64,000 bases of DNA, from NCBI RefSeq assembly GCF_009827615.1, contig NZ_WTYU01000001.1, positions 827,001-891,000 on the forward strand, read 5' to 3'. The position numbers and the translations under genes were made by a program. Positions 17,043-26,299 of the stretch are shown here, in pieces; positions within the stretch are counted from its first letter, which is position 1; every line of letters starts with the position of its first letter. Under the pieces are notes generated by a model. The model did not search any database, was not told where the DNA came from, and saw only the letters and a list, made by a program, of their open reading frames with translations. The DNA comes from Allopontixanthobacter confluentis. GTDB lineage: Bacteria; Pseudomonadota; Alphaproteobacteria; Sphingomonadales; Sphingomonadaceae.

Positions 17043-19790
17043 ATGATCAATGCACTCGTGAAATCCGTCTTTGGCTCGTCCAATGATCGTTACGTCAAAT
17101 CCATCGGCAAAATCGTCAATCAGATTAACGCGCTGGAACCGCAGATCAAGGCTCTGACAGACGCCGAATTGCAGGCGCAAACCCAGAAGTTCCGCGATCA
17201 ACTGGCCAATGGCAAGACGCTGGATGACATCACGCCGGAAGCTTTTGCCACCGTTCGCGAAGCTTCCATCCGTGTGTTGGGCATGCGCCATTTCGACGTT
17301 CAGATGATCGGCGGCGTGGTGCTGCACCGCGGTGAAATCGCGGAAATGCGCACTGGCGAGGGCAAGACCCTGGTCGCCACGCTGGCAACCTATCTCAACG
17401 CCATTGAAGGCAAGGGCGTCCATGTGGTCACGGTGAATGACTATCTGGCCCGCCGCGATGCGGAATGGATGGGACAGCTATACACATGGATGGGCCTGAC
17501 CGTGGGGGTTATCATCCCCAATATCGGCGAATTCGAACGGCGCGATGCCTATGCCGCCGACATCACCTATGGCACGAATAATGAATTCGGCTTCGACTAT
17601 CTGCGCGACAATATGAAGCATGAACGCAGCCAGATGGTGCAGCGCCCCTTTAACTTTGCCATCGTCGATGAAGTCGATTCCATCTTGATCGACGAAGCGC
17701 GAACGCCGCTGATCATTTCCGGCCCGACCGAAGACAAGACCGATCTCTATCTGCAGATCGACACGATCGTCAAACAGATCGATGACAGCTATTACGACGC
17801 AGACGAGAAGACGAAGAACATCTCCTGGACCGAAGACGGAACGGAACAGGTAGAGCAGATGCTAATTGCAGCAGGGCTGCTTGAATCCGATAATCTCTAT
17901 GATGTCGAAAATACGCAGGTCGTCCATCATCTGGACCAGGCGCTGAAAGCGAACATCATGTTCAAGCGCGACATTGATTACATCATCAAGGATGACAAAA
18001 TCGTCATCATTGATGAGTTCACAGGCCGTATGATGGATGGCCGCCGCTGGTCCAACGGCCTGCATCAGGCAGTGGAAGCCAAGGAAGGCGTCAAGATCGA
18101 GCCTGAGAACCAGACAATGGCTTCGATTACCTTCCAGAATTATTTCCGGATGTATCCCAAACTGTCTGGCATGACGGGCACAGCCGCGACAGAGGCTGCT
18201 GAATTCTGGGAAATTTACAAAATGAATGTGGTCACGATCCCGACCAATGTGGACGTGAAACGCATCGATGAAGAAGACCAGTTCTACAAGAATACCGAAG
18301 ACAAGTTCAAAGCGATTGCCAAGGCGATTGCCGAAAAGGCCGAGAGCGGCCAGCCAGTGCTGGTGGGCACGGTCTCCATCGAAAAATCCGAACTGCTGTC
18401 GCATTTCCTTGATCAGGAAGGCGTGAAGCATTCCGTTCTGAACGCCCGTTTCCACGAAAGCGAAGCGCATATCGTGGCGCAGGCTGGCCGCTTGGGCGCA
18501 GTCACCATTGCCACCAACATGGCGGGCCGCGGCACAGACATCCAGCTGGGCGGTAACGTCGAATTTCGTGAGGAAGACGAATTGTCCGGTGTGGCTGAAG
18601 GTCCGGAACGCGATGCCGCGCTGGCAAAGATCAAGGCTGAAGTAGGGGCCGAACGGGACCGGGTTCTGGCTGCGGGCGGCTTGTTCGTGCTTGGCACCGA
18701 ACGCCATGAAAGCCGCCGGATCGACAACCAGCTGCGGGGCCGTTCCGGCCGTCAGGGTGATCCCGGCCTGTCGCGTTTCTACCTGTGCCTGGAAGACGAT
18801 TTGCTGCGTATTTTCGGGCCGGATACATTGTTCAGCCGGATGATGAATTCCAACCTGGAAGATGGCGAGGCGATTGGTTCGAAATGGCTGTCGAAGGCCA
18901 TCGAAACTGCACAGAAAAAGGTCGAAGCGCGCAATTATGACATTCGCAAGCAGGTCGTCGAATATGATGACGTGATGAACGACCAGCGCAAAGTCATTTA
19001 CCAACAGCGTGCCGAAATCATGGACAGCGACGCAGTGGATGATGTGGTCGTCGACATGCGCCACGACACGGTTAATGCGATTGTCGGCGAAGCGTGCCCG
19101 CCCGGTTCCTATCCGGAACAGTGGGATATCGAAGGCATGAAGGTGCGAGCGGCAGCAGTGCTGGGCATCACACCGCTATTCGATCAGTGGATGGAGGAAG
19201 ACCAGCTCGAGCCCGAAATCATCGAGGAGCGCATCCGTGCCGAGGTGGATGAGATCATGGATCGCAAGATTGCAGCGGCCGATCCTGCTATCTGGCGGCG
19301 CGTTGAAAAGGGCGTCCTGCTTGAACGGCTTGATCATCACTGGAAAGAACATCTGGCGACGCTGGACGCCCTGCGGCAGGTGGTTCACTTGCGGGCTCAT
19401 GCCCAGAAGCAGCCGATAAACGAATATAAGCAGGAAGCATTTGGCCTGTTTGAACAAATGCTCGATGCGCTGCGCGAGGATATCACCGGCATTCTCCTGA
19501 AAAGCGAATTGCGGATGACCCCGTCCGCACAGGAATCGCTGCCGGACCTTCCTGATTTCCTGACCGGCCATGTCGATCCGCTAACCGGCCTCGACAATTC
19601 TGACGATGGCGATGGATCGGCAGGGCAGGAAGCCATGTTCGGTTCGCTGGCGGGCTCCGCACGTGCGGCTTTCGGGCCGGGCGGGTCCAATAAGGATAAT
19701 CCTTACGCCAATATGGACATCAGCCGGAACGCCCAGTGCCCATGCGGCTCAGGCAACAAATACAAGCATTGTCACGGGGCCGCCGCGTAA
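17043..19790 (+). CDS. secA: Preprotein translocase ATPase SecA
   Basis: The 915-residue motor ATPase that drives unfolded preproteins through SecYEG. Walker A is [13 protein letters not shown] near residue 103-115, followed by the [19 protein letters not shown] Walker B block and [10 protein letters not shown] in the second helicase fold. The extreme C-terminus has the zinc and SecB-binding motif [13 protein letters not shown]. Start ATG 17043 gives the standard N-terminus [14 protein letters not shown] is 10 bases upstream and sits in a small GTCC/GGAC hairpin. Longer in-frame extension back to 16866 overlaps the small exported gene and is rejected. Confidence 0.98.
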   Translation: MINALVKSVFGSSNDRYVKSIGKIVNQINALEPQIKALTDAELQAQTQKFRDQLANGKTLDDITPEAFATVREASIRVLGMRHFDVQMIGGVVLHRGEIAEMRTGEGKTLVATLATYLNAIEGKGVHVVTVNDYLARRDAEWMGQLYTWMGLTVGVIIPNIGEFERRDAYAADITYGTNNEFGFDYLRDNMKHERSQMVQRPFNFAIVDEVDSILIDEARTPLIISGPTEDKTDLYLQIDTIVKQIDDSYYDADEKTKNISWTEDGTEQVEQMLIAAGLLESDNLYDVENTQVVHHLDQALKANIMFKRDIDYIIKDDKIVIIDEFTGRMMDGRRWSNGLHQAVEAKEGVKIEPENQTMASITFQNYFRMYPKLSGMTGTAATEAAEFWEIYKMNVVTIPTNVDVKRIDEEDQFYKNTEDKFKAIAKAIAEKAESGQPVLVGTVSIEKSELLSHFLDQEGVKHSVLNARFHESEAHIVAQAGRLGAVTIATNMAGRGTDIQLGGNVEFREEDELSGVAEGPERDAALAKIKAEVGAERDRVLAAGGLFVLGTERHESRRIDNQLRGRSGRQGDPGLSRFYLCLEDDLLRIFGPDTLFSRMMNSNLEDGEAIGSKWLSKAIETAQKKVEARNYDIRKQVVEYDDVMNDQRKVIYQQRAEIMDSDAVDDVVVDMRHDTVNAIVGEACPPGSYPEQWDIEGMKVRAAAVLGITPLFDQWMEEDQLEPEIIEERIRAEVDEIMDRKIAAADPAIWRRVEKGVLLERLDHHWKEHLATLDALRQVVHLRAHAQKQPINEYKQEAFGLFEQMLDALREDITGILLKSELRMTPSAQESLPDLPDFLTGHVDPLTGLDNSDDGDGSAGQEAMFGSLAGSARAAFGPGGSNKDNPYANMDISRNAQCPCGSGNKYKHCHGAAA

Positions 19791-19821
19791 GTCCTGGAGC
19801 CGCACGGGGCCGCTGCCTGAA

Positions 19822-19894
19822 CCCAGGGGGCCTGAAGACCCTGGGGCTTAGGGATCTTGCGACTTAGGAACCTTGGGGCCTGAAAACCCCAAGG
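19822..19894 (+). repeat. Tandem related hairpins downstream of secA
   Basis: Two similar hairpins follow each other: CCCAGGG/CCCTGGG (19822-19828 with 19839-19845) and CCTTGGGG/CCCCAAGG (19871-19878 with 19887-19894). Both loops contain GCCTGAA or CCTGAAA, and a CTTAGG(G/A)A motif occurs twice between them, so the segment looks like a degenerate duplication. Role unknown; it may stabilise the secA mRNA 3' end. Confidence 0.5.
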
Positions 19895-19924
19895 GCTTCA
19901 AGCTTCAACAGGGCGTGAAAAACC

Positions 19925-19966
19925 AAGGGCCGGGTCAGCTTGTCGCTGACCCGGCCCTTTGATTTT
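19925..19966. terminator. Bidirectional rho-independent terminator between secA and tRNA-Asn
   Basis: A perfect 15-bp stem (19925-19939 with 19945-19959) and a 5-base loop. The plus strand continues TTTGATTTT and the minus strand TTGGTTTTT, so it can stop secA transcripts and tRNA-Asn transcripts. Confidence 0.92.
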
Positions 19967-19982
19967 CCGCCATCTGAAATGA

Positions 19983-20057
19983 TGGCTCCCCGAGTTGGAT
20001 TCGAACCAACGACCAAGTGATTAACAGTCACCTACTCTACCGCTGAGCTATCGGGGA
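19983..20057 (-). tRNA. tRNA-Asn (GTT)
   Basis: A full cloverleaf on the minus strand with acceptor TCCCCGA/TCGGGGA, anticodon loop CTGTTAA (anticodon GTT), T-loop TTCGAAT and a genome-encoded CCA at 19985-19983. Length is 75 bases with CCA. Confidence 0.97.
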
Positions 20058-20081
20058 GCAGTCCTTGCGGACAGGAGTGCG

Positions 20082-20110
20082 CCTATATGCAGCGCAGATT
20101 CGTTTGGCAA
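20082..20110 (-). promoter_or_regulatory. Candidate promoter of tRNA-Asn
   Basis: Minus-strand TTGCCA (20105-20110) and TATAGG (20082-20087) with a 17-base spacer; predicted start about 17 bases before the tRNA 5' end. Confidence 0.6.
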
Positions 20111-20142
20111 CCCTGACTTTTTCAAGAAACACAATTTCCCGT

Positions 20143-20931
20143 TCAAACCACGAATTGTTCGGCCACAATCCGGTCATCCAGCGAGTGCCCGGGGTCAAAC
20201 AGCAGCGTCAGTTCCGCCTCGCGGGCGATGCGCAGCGATACTTCGGCAATGTTTCGCAATTCTTTCTGGTCTGCCACGGCCGATACGGGGCGTTTTTCCG
20301 GCTCCAGCACCCGAAAACGAATCGCGCTGCGGTCTGGCAGGATGGCGCCGCGCCACCGGCGCGGGCGAAATGCGCTGATTGGCGTCAGTGCCAGCAGATT
20401 GGAATCAAGCGGCAGGATCGGCCCGTTGGCCGAAAGATTATATGCAGTGGAGCCTGCCGGCGTTGACACCAGCACCCCGTCGCACACCAGTTCCTTGATC
20501 CGCACCTTGTCTTCGACTGACACTTCAATCTTGGCGGTCTGGCGTGTTTCACGCAGCAGCGACACTTCGTTAATGGCGCAGAAATTGTGGTGCTGGCCGT
20601 CCTGCGTGGTGGCTTCCATCCTGAGCGGGGCGATTGCGATCGAACGGGATTTCTTGATCCGTGCAAGCACATTGGCGGCGCTGCGATGTTTGTTCATCAA
20701 GAATCCGACCGTGCCAAGGTTGATGCCATAGGCGGGAATGACCCGGTCAGCATCAAGCATTTGATGCAGGGTCTGCAGCATGAAACCGTCGCCGCCCAGC
20801 ACCACCACTGCTTCTGCTTCATCCAGCGGAACCCAGTCATGCGCCTCGCGCAATTCTGCCTCGGCGTCCTCTGCTCTTTCAGTATCGGATGCCAGAAGGG
20901 CCAGACGGGTGAACTCGTGATTATTCGCCAA
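20143..20931 (-). CDS. nadK: NAD kinase
   Basis: Phosphorylates NAD to NADP; 262 residues. The kinase motif GGDGFML is near residue 47, followed by GTVGFLMN, the NE site in AINEVSLLR, and the Gly/Thr loop STPAGSTAYN. The best start is a TTG at 20931, since a stop codon lies four codons further upstream and no ATG or GTG is available before the conserved LALLASDT block. A TTG start could lower expression. Divergent from the EAL-domain gene with a 165-base spacer in which I saw no clear promoter. Confidence 0.94.
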   Translation of the reverse strand: MANNHEFTRLALLASDTERAEDAEAELREAHDWVPLDEAEAVVVLGGDGFMLQTLHQMLDADRVIPAYGINLGTVGFLMNKHRSAANVLARIKKSRSIAIAPLRMEATTQDGQHHNFCAINEVSLLRETRQTAKIEVSVEDKVRIKELVCDGVLVSTPAGSTAYNLSANGPILPLDSNLLALTPISAFRPRRWRGAILPDRSAIRFRVLEPEKRPVSAVADQKELRNIAEVSLRIAREAELTLLFDPGHSLDDRIVAEQFVV

Positions 20932-21096
20932 AACGGAAATTTACCCCCTGCTGCCCTGTTGAGCAGCGATTGTTGATAGCGCGAATGTTGACCGATCTGC
21001 AGCCATGCCGGTTAACCTCCTATGGACCACTGTGCCATTTGGCAACGCGCCAGACATTTCGCACCGGTGCCCGCCGTAAGCCTGTAAGAGCGCCCG

Positions 21097-22431
21097 ATGG
21101 CAAGCAGACCGCGCATGATAGGCAATGACCAACGCGACGCATTGACCGGGCTTCCCGGGCCCGGCGCGATGCGTGAACGCCTGACTGCGTGGCAGGCGCA
21201 GGCAGCGCAGTTTCGGCAGGTTGCGCATGTGCATGTGATGCTGATCAGTCTTGGCCGGATAGATGCGGTCAACCTGGCCTATGGCGAGGATGCCGGCGAT
21301 GGCGCGCTGGTGGCGGTGGCCGAACGGATCATGCATTTTGCTGAAGATGAATTTGCAGCGGGCGACTGGATTGCCGCGCGCGTGGCAGGCGGCAGTTTCA
21401 TGGTTGCGGCGCGCGAAGCGTGCAGCAGGGAACGCTGGCAATGGTTGGGCGAAGCGCTGGCCGACGCCGTGGCACACCCCATTTCGGGCGCAGGCGATGC
21501 CAGCACGATGCGTTTGTGGCCGCGCATAGCATTGATGCGCGCCATGCCCGGTGAAGGGCCGCAGATGGTGTTTGACCTGCTTGGCGATGCAATCGATGAC
21601 ATCAGGGGGCGGCATGGGCAGCGCATGGTCTGGTCCAACGGCAGCGTGGCGCCGCGCGGCATTTCAAGCGCGCAGCTTGAGGCAGATCTGCTCGCGGCGC
21701 TCGACCGCGATGAAATTGAGATCGTGTTTCAGCCGCAATTTTCGCTGCCGGATGATTGCCTGGTCGGTGCCGAGGCATTGGCGCGTTGGCACCACCCGAT
21801 GCTTGGCAGGATTGGCGCGTCGACCTTGTTTGGGATTGCCGAACGGGCCGATCACGTGGCACAATTGTCGCGGCATATTGCCGAGAAATCCTTTCATGCA
21901 GCAGCGGCCTGGCCCCAACATCTGCGCCTGTCGCTCAATGTCACGCCCGCTGATCTGGCTGCTGCCGGCTTTGCGTCCGAAATGGAAAGCATGATCGAAT
22001 TAACAGGCTTCAGTGCGCAGCGCACTACGCTGGAAATTACCGAGCATGTTCTTCTGGGTGAACTGGAACGGTCTGCTGCCATGCTGAATGGTCTGCGAGG
22101 GCTCGGCATCCGCGTTGCGCTGGATGATTTTGGCGCGGGCTTCTGCAATTTTCGATATCTGAAGCTGTTGCCGCTGGATTACATCAAGCTCGACCGCGCG
22201 ATGGTGGAAGGGATTACGGAAACACCCACGGACAGGGCCGTTTTCAGGGCCATGATCGCGATGGCGGGCGCGCTTGGCCTGCAGACCATAGCGGAAGGCA
22301 TCGAAACCGAAGATCAGCGCAACTGGATTACTGCCGAAGGGTGCGATTTCTATCAGGGATATTTTCGCGCCGCGCCCATGTCACCAGCAGCATTCATGCA
22401 ACTGGCGCAAAGCCGGTCTGATCTGGCCTAG
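21097..22431 (+). CDS. EAL-domain c-di-GMP phosphodiesterase with degenerate GGDEF domain
   Basis: A 444-residue cytoplasmic protein. The N-terminal half resembles a GGDEF domain (DALTGLPG start), but the signature is AGGSF, lacking the acidic pair needed for diguanylate cyclase activity. The C-terminal EAL domain has all key residues: GAEALARW, the Asn of SLNVTP, LEITEH, ALDDFGAGF, IKLDR, IAEGIE and YQGY. It should therefore hydrolyse c-di-GMP, with the GGDEF half perhaps regulatory. No membrane segment or sensor domain is visible. It is convergent with mfd, sharing the 4-base palindrome CTAG as both stop codons. Confidence 0.92.
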   Translation: MASRPRMIGNDQRDALTGLPGPGAMRERLTAWQAQAAQFRQVAHVHVMLISLGRIDAVNLAYGEDAGDGALVAVAERIMHFAEDEFAAGDWIAARVAGGSFMVAAREACSRERWQWLGEALADAVAHPISGAGDASTMRLWPRIALMRAMPGEGPQMVFDLLGDAIDDIRGRHGQRMVWSNGSVAPRGISSAQLEADLLAALDRDEIEIVFQPQFSLPDDCLVGAEALARWHHPMLGRIGASTLFGIAERADHVAQLSRHIAEKSFHAAAAWPQHLRLSLNVTPADLAAAGFASEMESMIELTGFSAQRTTLEITEHVLLGELERSAAMLNGLRGLGIRVALDDFGAGFCNFRYLKLLPLDYIKLDRAMVEGITETPTDRAVFRAMIAMAGALGLQTIAEGIETEDQRNWITAEGCDFYQGYFRAAPMSPAAFMQLAQSRSDLA

Positions 22432-25400
22432 CCGCGCCGGGCCGCCTTTCTGGCAATATTGCCGAGGCCCTTGGTCAGCTGGAACAGGCCGTTGAGGCGC
22501 GAAATCGGGTCGTTCCATGCGCGGTTGATCACCAGCTTCATATCGGGCCGCAATTTCGCAGTGCCCGCCAGGCGGTCCACATAGGCAATCAGGCCCGGCC
22601 CATCAGGGAAATCATCCTTGTGGAAAGTGACCAGCGTGCCGCGTGCGCCCACATCGATCTTGGCAATATTGGCTTCGATGGCCTGATGCTTGATTTCGAT
22701 AAGGCGGATGAGATTGCTGGTGGGCTGGGGCAGGGCGCCGAAACGGTCGATCATTTCTGCGGCCATCGCTTCTATTTCAGCCTTGTCCCGTGCATCGTTA
22801 AGGCGGCGATAAAGCGCCATGCGTACGGCCAGATCGGGCACATATTCTTCCGGTATCATGATCGGCGCGTCGACCGTAATCTGCGGGCTGACGCTTTCGC
22901 GCTGCCGTTCCAGCCCCATGTCGCCGGCCTTGACTGCCAGAATCGCGTCTTCCAGCATGGATTGATACAATTCAAACCCGACTTCGCGGATATGGCCGGA
23001 TTGTTCATCGCCCAGCAGGTTGCCCGCGCCGCGAATGTCCAGATCGTGGCTTGCCAGCTGGAAACCGGCACCAAGACTGTCGAGGTCGCCCAGAACCTTG
23101 AGGCGTTTTTCCGCTATTTCCGACAATGCCCGGTCCTTGGGCGTGGTCAGATAGGCGTAGGCGCGCAGTTTTGACCGGCCAACCCGCCCTCGCAGCTGGT
23201 ACAATTGCGCCAGCCCGAACCGGTCGGCACGGTGGATGATGATGGTGTTGGCAGTCGGGATGTCCAGCCCGCTTTCCACAATCGTGGTGGAAAGCAGCAC
23301 TTCATATTTGCGCTCGTAAAACGCGCCCATCCGCTCTTCCACTTCGGTGGGCGACATTTGCCCATGCGCGCTGATGGCTTTCACTTCAGGCACATGTTCG
23401 TGCAGCCATGCTTCCACGTCGGCCATGTCGGCAATGCGCGGTACCACGATGAAACTTTGTCCGCCGCGATGATGTTCGCGCAGCAATGCCTCGCGCATCA
23501 CCATATCGTCCCATTCCATCACATAGGTCCGCACGGCCAGCCGGTCGACCGGCGGGGTCTGGATGGTGGACAGTTCGCGCAGGCCCGCCATCGCCATCTG
23601 CAAGGTGCGGGGGATCGGCGTGGCCGTCAGCGTCAGCACGTGGACATCAGCGCGCAGCTGCTTCAGCTTTTCCTTGTGGGTAACGCCAAAGCGCTGTTCT
23701 TCATCCACGATGACCAGTCCCAGATCCTTGAACTGGGTGGATTTTGACAGGATGGCATGGGTGCCGATCACCACATCCATCGTGCCGGCTTCCAGTTCCT
23801 TGCGGGTGTCCGCCATTTCCTTGGCAGGCACCAGGCGGGACAGGCGGCCCACTTTCAACGGGAAACCGGCAAAACGTTCGGCAAAATTGGTGTAATGCTG
23901 GCGCGCCAGCAGGGTGGTGGGGGCCACCACGGCCACTTGCTGCCCGTTCATGGCCGCCACAAATGCAGCGCGCAGGGCGACTTCGGTTTTGCCAAAGCCG
24001 ACATCGCCGCACACCAGTCGGTCCATCGGGCGGCCACTTTCCAGATCGCCCAGAACATCGGAAATGGCCCGGTCCTGATCGTCGGTTTCTTCCCATGGGA
24101 ACCGATCGACAAACTGGTTGAAGCTGGATTCGTCCGCGCTCAACACCGGTGCCTTGCGCAGGGCACGGGCAGCAGCCGTGCGCATCAATTCGCCAGCGAT
24201 TTCGCGGATGCGTTCCTTCAGGCGCGCACTGCGCCGCTGCCATGCTTCGCCGCCCAATTTGTCCAACTGGACAAAATCTTCCGAAGAACCGTAGCGGGAC
24301 AGCACTTCCAGATTTTCAACCGGAATATACAGTTTGTCGCCGCCAGCATATTCCAGCATCACGCAGTCATGCAGGCTCTTGCCCGCAGAAATAGGTTCAA
24401 GGCCGAGATAGCGGCCAATGCCGTGATCGGTGTGGACTACCAGATCGCCTTTGTTGAGGGCGGACAATTCGGCCAGAAACGCATCGGCATCCTTGCGCTT
24501 CTTCTTTCGGCGCACCAGCCGGTCACCCAGAATATCCTGCTCTGTCAGCAGTTCCATCTGGTCATTGGCAAAACCGCTTTCCAGGGGCAGCACCATGGCA
24601 ACCGGCTTACCCTTGGCTGCCAGCCCCAAGGCTTCCTGCCATGTTTCGGCAGTGACGGTGGGCGTGCCGGCTTCTGACAGGATGGACGATATCCGCGCCA
24701 GACTGCCGGCGGAATAGGTCGCCAGCAGCGGTCGCTTGCCCGCCTTGCCCAGCGCCTGCAGATGGGTAGCAGCGGCGGCGTAAATATTGTCGCCCCGCGC
24801 CCGTTCGGGGGTGAAATCACGCGCCGATTCGAACCCGAAATCCAGCGCTTTGTCGCTTTCCGGCTCGGCAAATATGGTGGTGCGGTGCACGGGCCAGCCT
24901 GCCAGCACGGCTTCGAATTCGCCCCGCGTCAGATACAGCGCTTCTTCGCTGATGGGCCGATAGCTGCCCGCTTTCTGGCCCGCAGCGGCCTGACGGGACT
25001 GGTGGTAATCGGCAATGTCTTTCAGCCGCTCGTCGCCTGCCGGAATGGCGCCGGCATCAATCACGATCTGATCGTCAGCGCCAAGATGGTCAAACAGGGT
25101 GGCGAGTTTGTCTTCAAACAGCGGCAGCCAATGTTCCATGCCTGCCTGCCTGCGGCCTTCGCTGACAGCCTGATACAAGGGATCACCCGTGGCAGCAGCG
25201 CCAAACATTTCGCGGTAACGCCCGCGAAACCGCTTGATCGTATCATCATCCAGCAAGGCTTCGCTGGCAGGTAGCAGCAAATGGGACGGGGCAATGCCTG
25301 TGCTCATCTGCGTGGCTGGATCAAACAGGCGCAGGCTTTCCAGCTCGTCGCCAAAGAAGTCCAGCCGCAGACCGGATTCCAGGCCCGATGGGAAAATATC

Positions 25401-25907
25401 GAAAATGGACCCGCGCACGGCATATTCGCCCGCGTCAATCACGGTATCGGTGCGCGAATAGCCTTGGCGTTGCAGCAATGCTGACAGGCTTGCATGGCCG
25501 ATTTCTATACCGGGTTTGAACAGGCGCACGGATTCGCGGATCCGAAACGGGGTCAGCACCCGTTGCAGCACGGCGTTGACTGTGGTGACGAGCAACTGGC
25601 TGCTGGCTTTGCCCGATTGCAGACTGTGCAACGCCGAAAGACGCTTTGCGCTGACCGTCAGTGCAGGGCTGGCCCTGTCATAGGGCAGGCAGTCCCACGC
25701 GGGAAATTCGATGACTTCCAGTTCCGGCGCGAAGAAATGCGCGGTTTCGGACACAGCGCGCATGGCCGCATCGTCAGCCGCGATAAATATGGCGCGCCCC
25801 TTTGACGCACGCGCCAGATCAGCGAGCACCAGTGGCTGCGCACCGCGGGCAACAGAAGAAAGGGTGAGCGGCGCCCTGGCCGCCAGGATACGGGAAAGAT
25901 CAGGCAT
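22428..25907 (-). CDS. mfd: Transcription-repair coupling factor Mfd
   Basis: A 1159-residue translocase that removes RNA polymerase stalled at lesions and recruits UvrA. The N-terminal UvrB-like module is followed by the RNA polymerase interaction domain (GDLVVHTDHGIGRYLGLE) and a RecG-like motor (Walker A GDVGFGKTEVALRAAF, DEEQRFGV, TATPIPRTL, RGRVGRS), with a C-terminal TRCF domain. The ATG at 25907 is directly preceded by an in-frame TTG; I prefer the ATG. It lies 37 bases after the sdhE stop codon, so the two may be cotranscribed. Confidence 0.97.
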   Translation of the reverse strand: MPDLSRILAARAPLTLSSVARGAQPLVLADLARASKGRAIFIAADDAAMRAVSETAHFFAPELEVIEFPAWDCLPYDRASPALTVSAKRLSALHSLQSGKASSQLLVTTVNAVLQRVLTPFRIRESVRLFKPGIEIGHASLSALLQRQGYSRTDTVIDAGEYAVRGSIFDIFPSGLESGLRLDFFGDELESLRLFDPATQMSTGIAPSHLLLPASEALLDDDTIKRFRGRYREMFGAAATGDPLYQAVSEGRRQAGMEHWLPLFEDKLATLFDHLGADDQIVIDAGAIPAGDERLKDIADYHQSRQAAAGQKAGSYRPISEEALYLTRGEFEAVLAGWPVHRTTIFAEPESDKALDFGFESARDFTPERARGDNIYAAAATHLQALGKAGKRPLLATYSAGSLARISSILSEAGTPTVTAETWQEALGLAAKGKPVAMVLPLESGFANDQMELLTEQDILGDRLVRRKKKRKDADAFLAELSALNKGDLVVHTDHGIGRYLGLEPISAGKSLHDCVMLEYAGGDKLYIPVENLEVLSRYGSSEDFVQLDKLGGEAWQRRSARLKERIREIAGELMRTAAARALRKAPVLSADESSFNQFVDRFPWEETDDQDRAISDVLGDLESGRPMDRLVCGDVGFGKTEVALRAAFVAAMNGQQVAVVAPTTLLARQHYTNFAERFAGFPLKVGRLSRLVPAKEMADTRKELEAGTMDVVIGTHAILSKSTQFKDLGLVIVDEEQRFGVTHKEKLKQLRADVHVLTLTATPIPRTLQMAMAGLRELSTIQTPPVDRLAVRTYVMEWDDMVMREALLREHHRGGQSFIVVPRIADMADVEAWLHEHVPEVKAISAHGQMSPTEVEERMGAFYERKYEVLLSTTIVESGLDIPTANTIIIHRADRFGLAQLYQLRGRVGRSKLRAYAYLTTPKDRALSEIAEKRLKVLGDLDSLGAGFQLASHDLDIRGAGNLLGDEQSGHIREVGFELYQSMLEDAILAVKAGDMGLERQRESVSPQITVDAPIMIPEEYVPDLAVRMALYRRLNDARDKAEIEAMAAEMIDRFGALPQPTSNLIRLIEIKHQAIEANIAKIDVGARGTLVTFHKDDFPDGPGLIAYVDRLAGTAKLRPDMKLVINRAWNDPISRLNGLFQLTKGLGNIARKAARRG

Positions 25908-25944
25908 CAACAGCTTCTAATGACAAGCGCGGCGGGGGTTCCCG

Positions 25945-26223
25945 TCAGCGGGGGATATCCACATAATCAAGTCGCATCATCAGGTCCATTTGCGGGCCTG
26001 CGACGTGGGGCGGCAGTTCTTGCGTTTTCAGCGCCCACGCCATGATGTCCACGTCTTCTTCATCCAGCAGCATTTCAAACCAGGCCAGCTCATCCTCGCC
26101 CCATGATAGGTGGTATCGGTCGAAAAAGCCGCCGATCATGTAATCAGCTTCGCGCGTTCCGCGGTGCCAGCCGCGAAACTTGGCGCGTGCAAGACGAGTT
26201 TCAGTGGTGGTTTTATCGGGCAT
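25945..26223 (-). CDS. sdhE: FAD assembly factor SdhE
   Basis: A 92-residue all-helical protein of the SdhE/DUF339 family that promotes covalent flavin attachment to succinate dehydrogenase SdhA. The RGxxE motif is RGTREAD near residue 20. The acidic FEMLLDEED region and length match the family. Start ATG 26223 is preferred over an in-frame GTG at 26241. It is divergent from recG with about 76 bases between. The sdh genes themselves are not in this window. Confidence 0.9.
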   Translation of the reverse strand: MPDKTTTETRLARAKFRGWHRGTREADYMIGGFFDRYHLSWGEDELAWFEMLLDEEDVDIMAWALKTQELPPHVAGPQMDLMMRLDYVDIPR

Positions 26224-26299
26224 CCGGCGCGGGTAGGGCACCAGCCAATTTCGTGCAAGCGGCTATGGAATTGGCGTGGTATCCGGCTATAGAATGGCC

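Noticed and set aside
10854-19064. Long antisense ORFs inside addA and secA (for example 10854-12572 and 17862-19064, minus)
   Set aside because: They are shadows of strongly supported genes, show no family motifs, and lack ribosome sites; high-GC codon bias makes such ORFs common.
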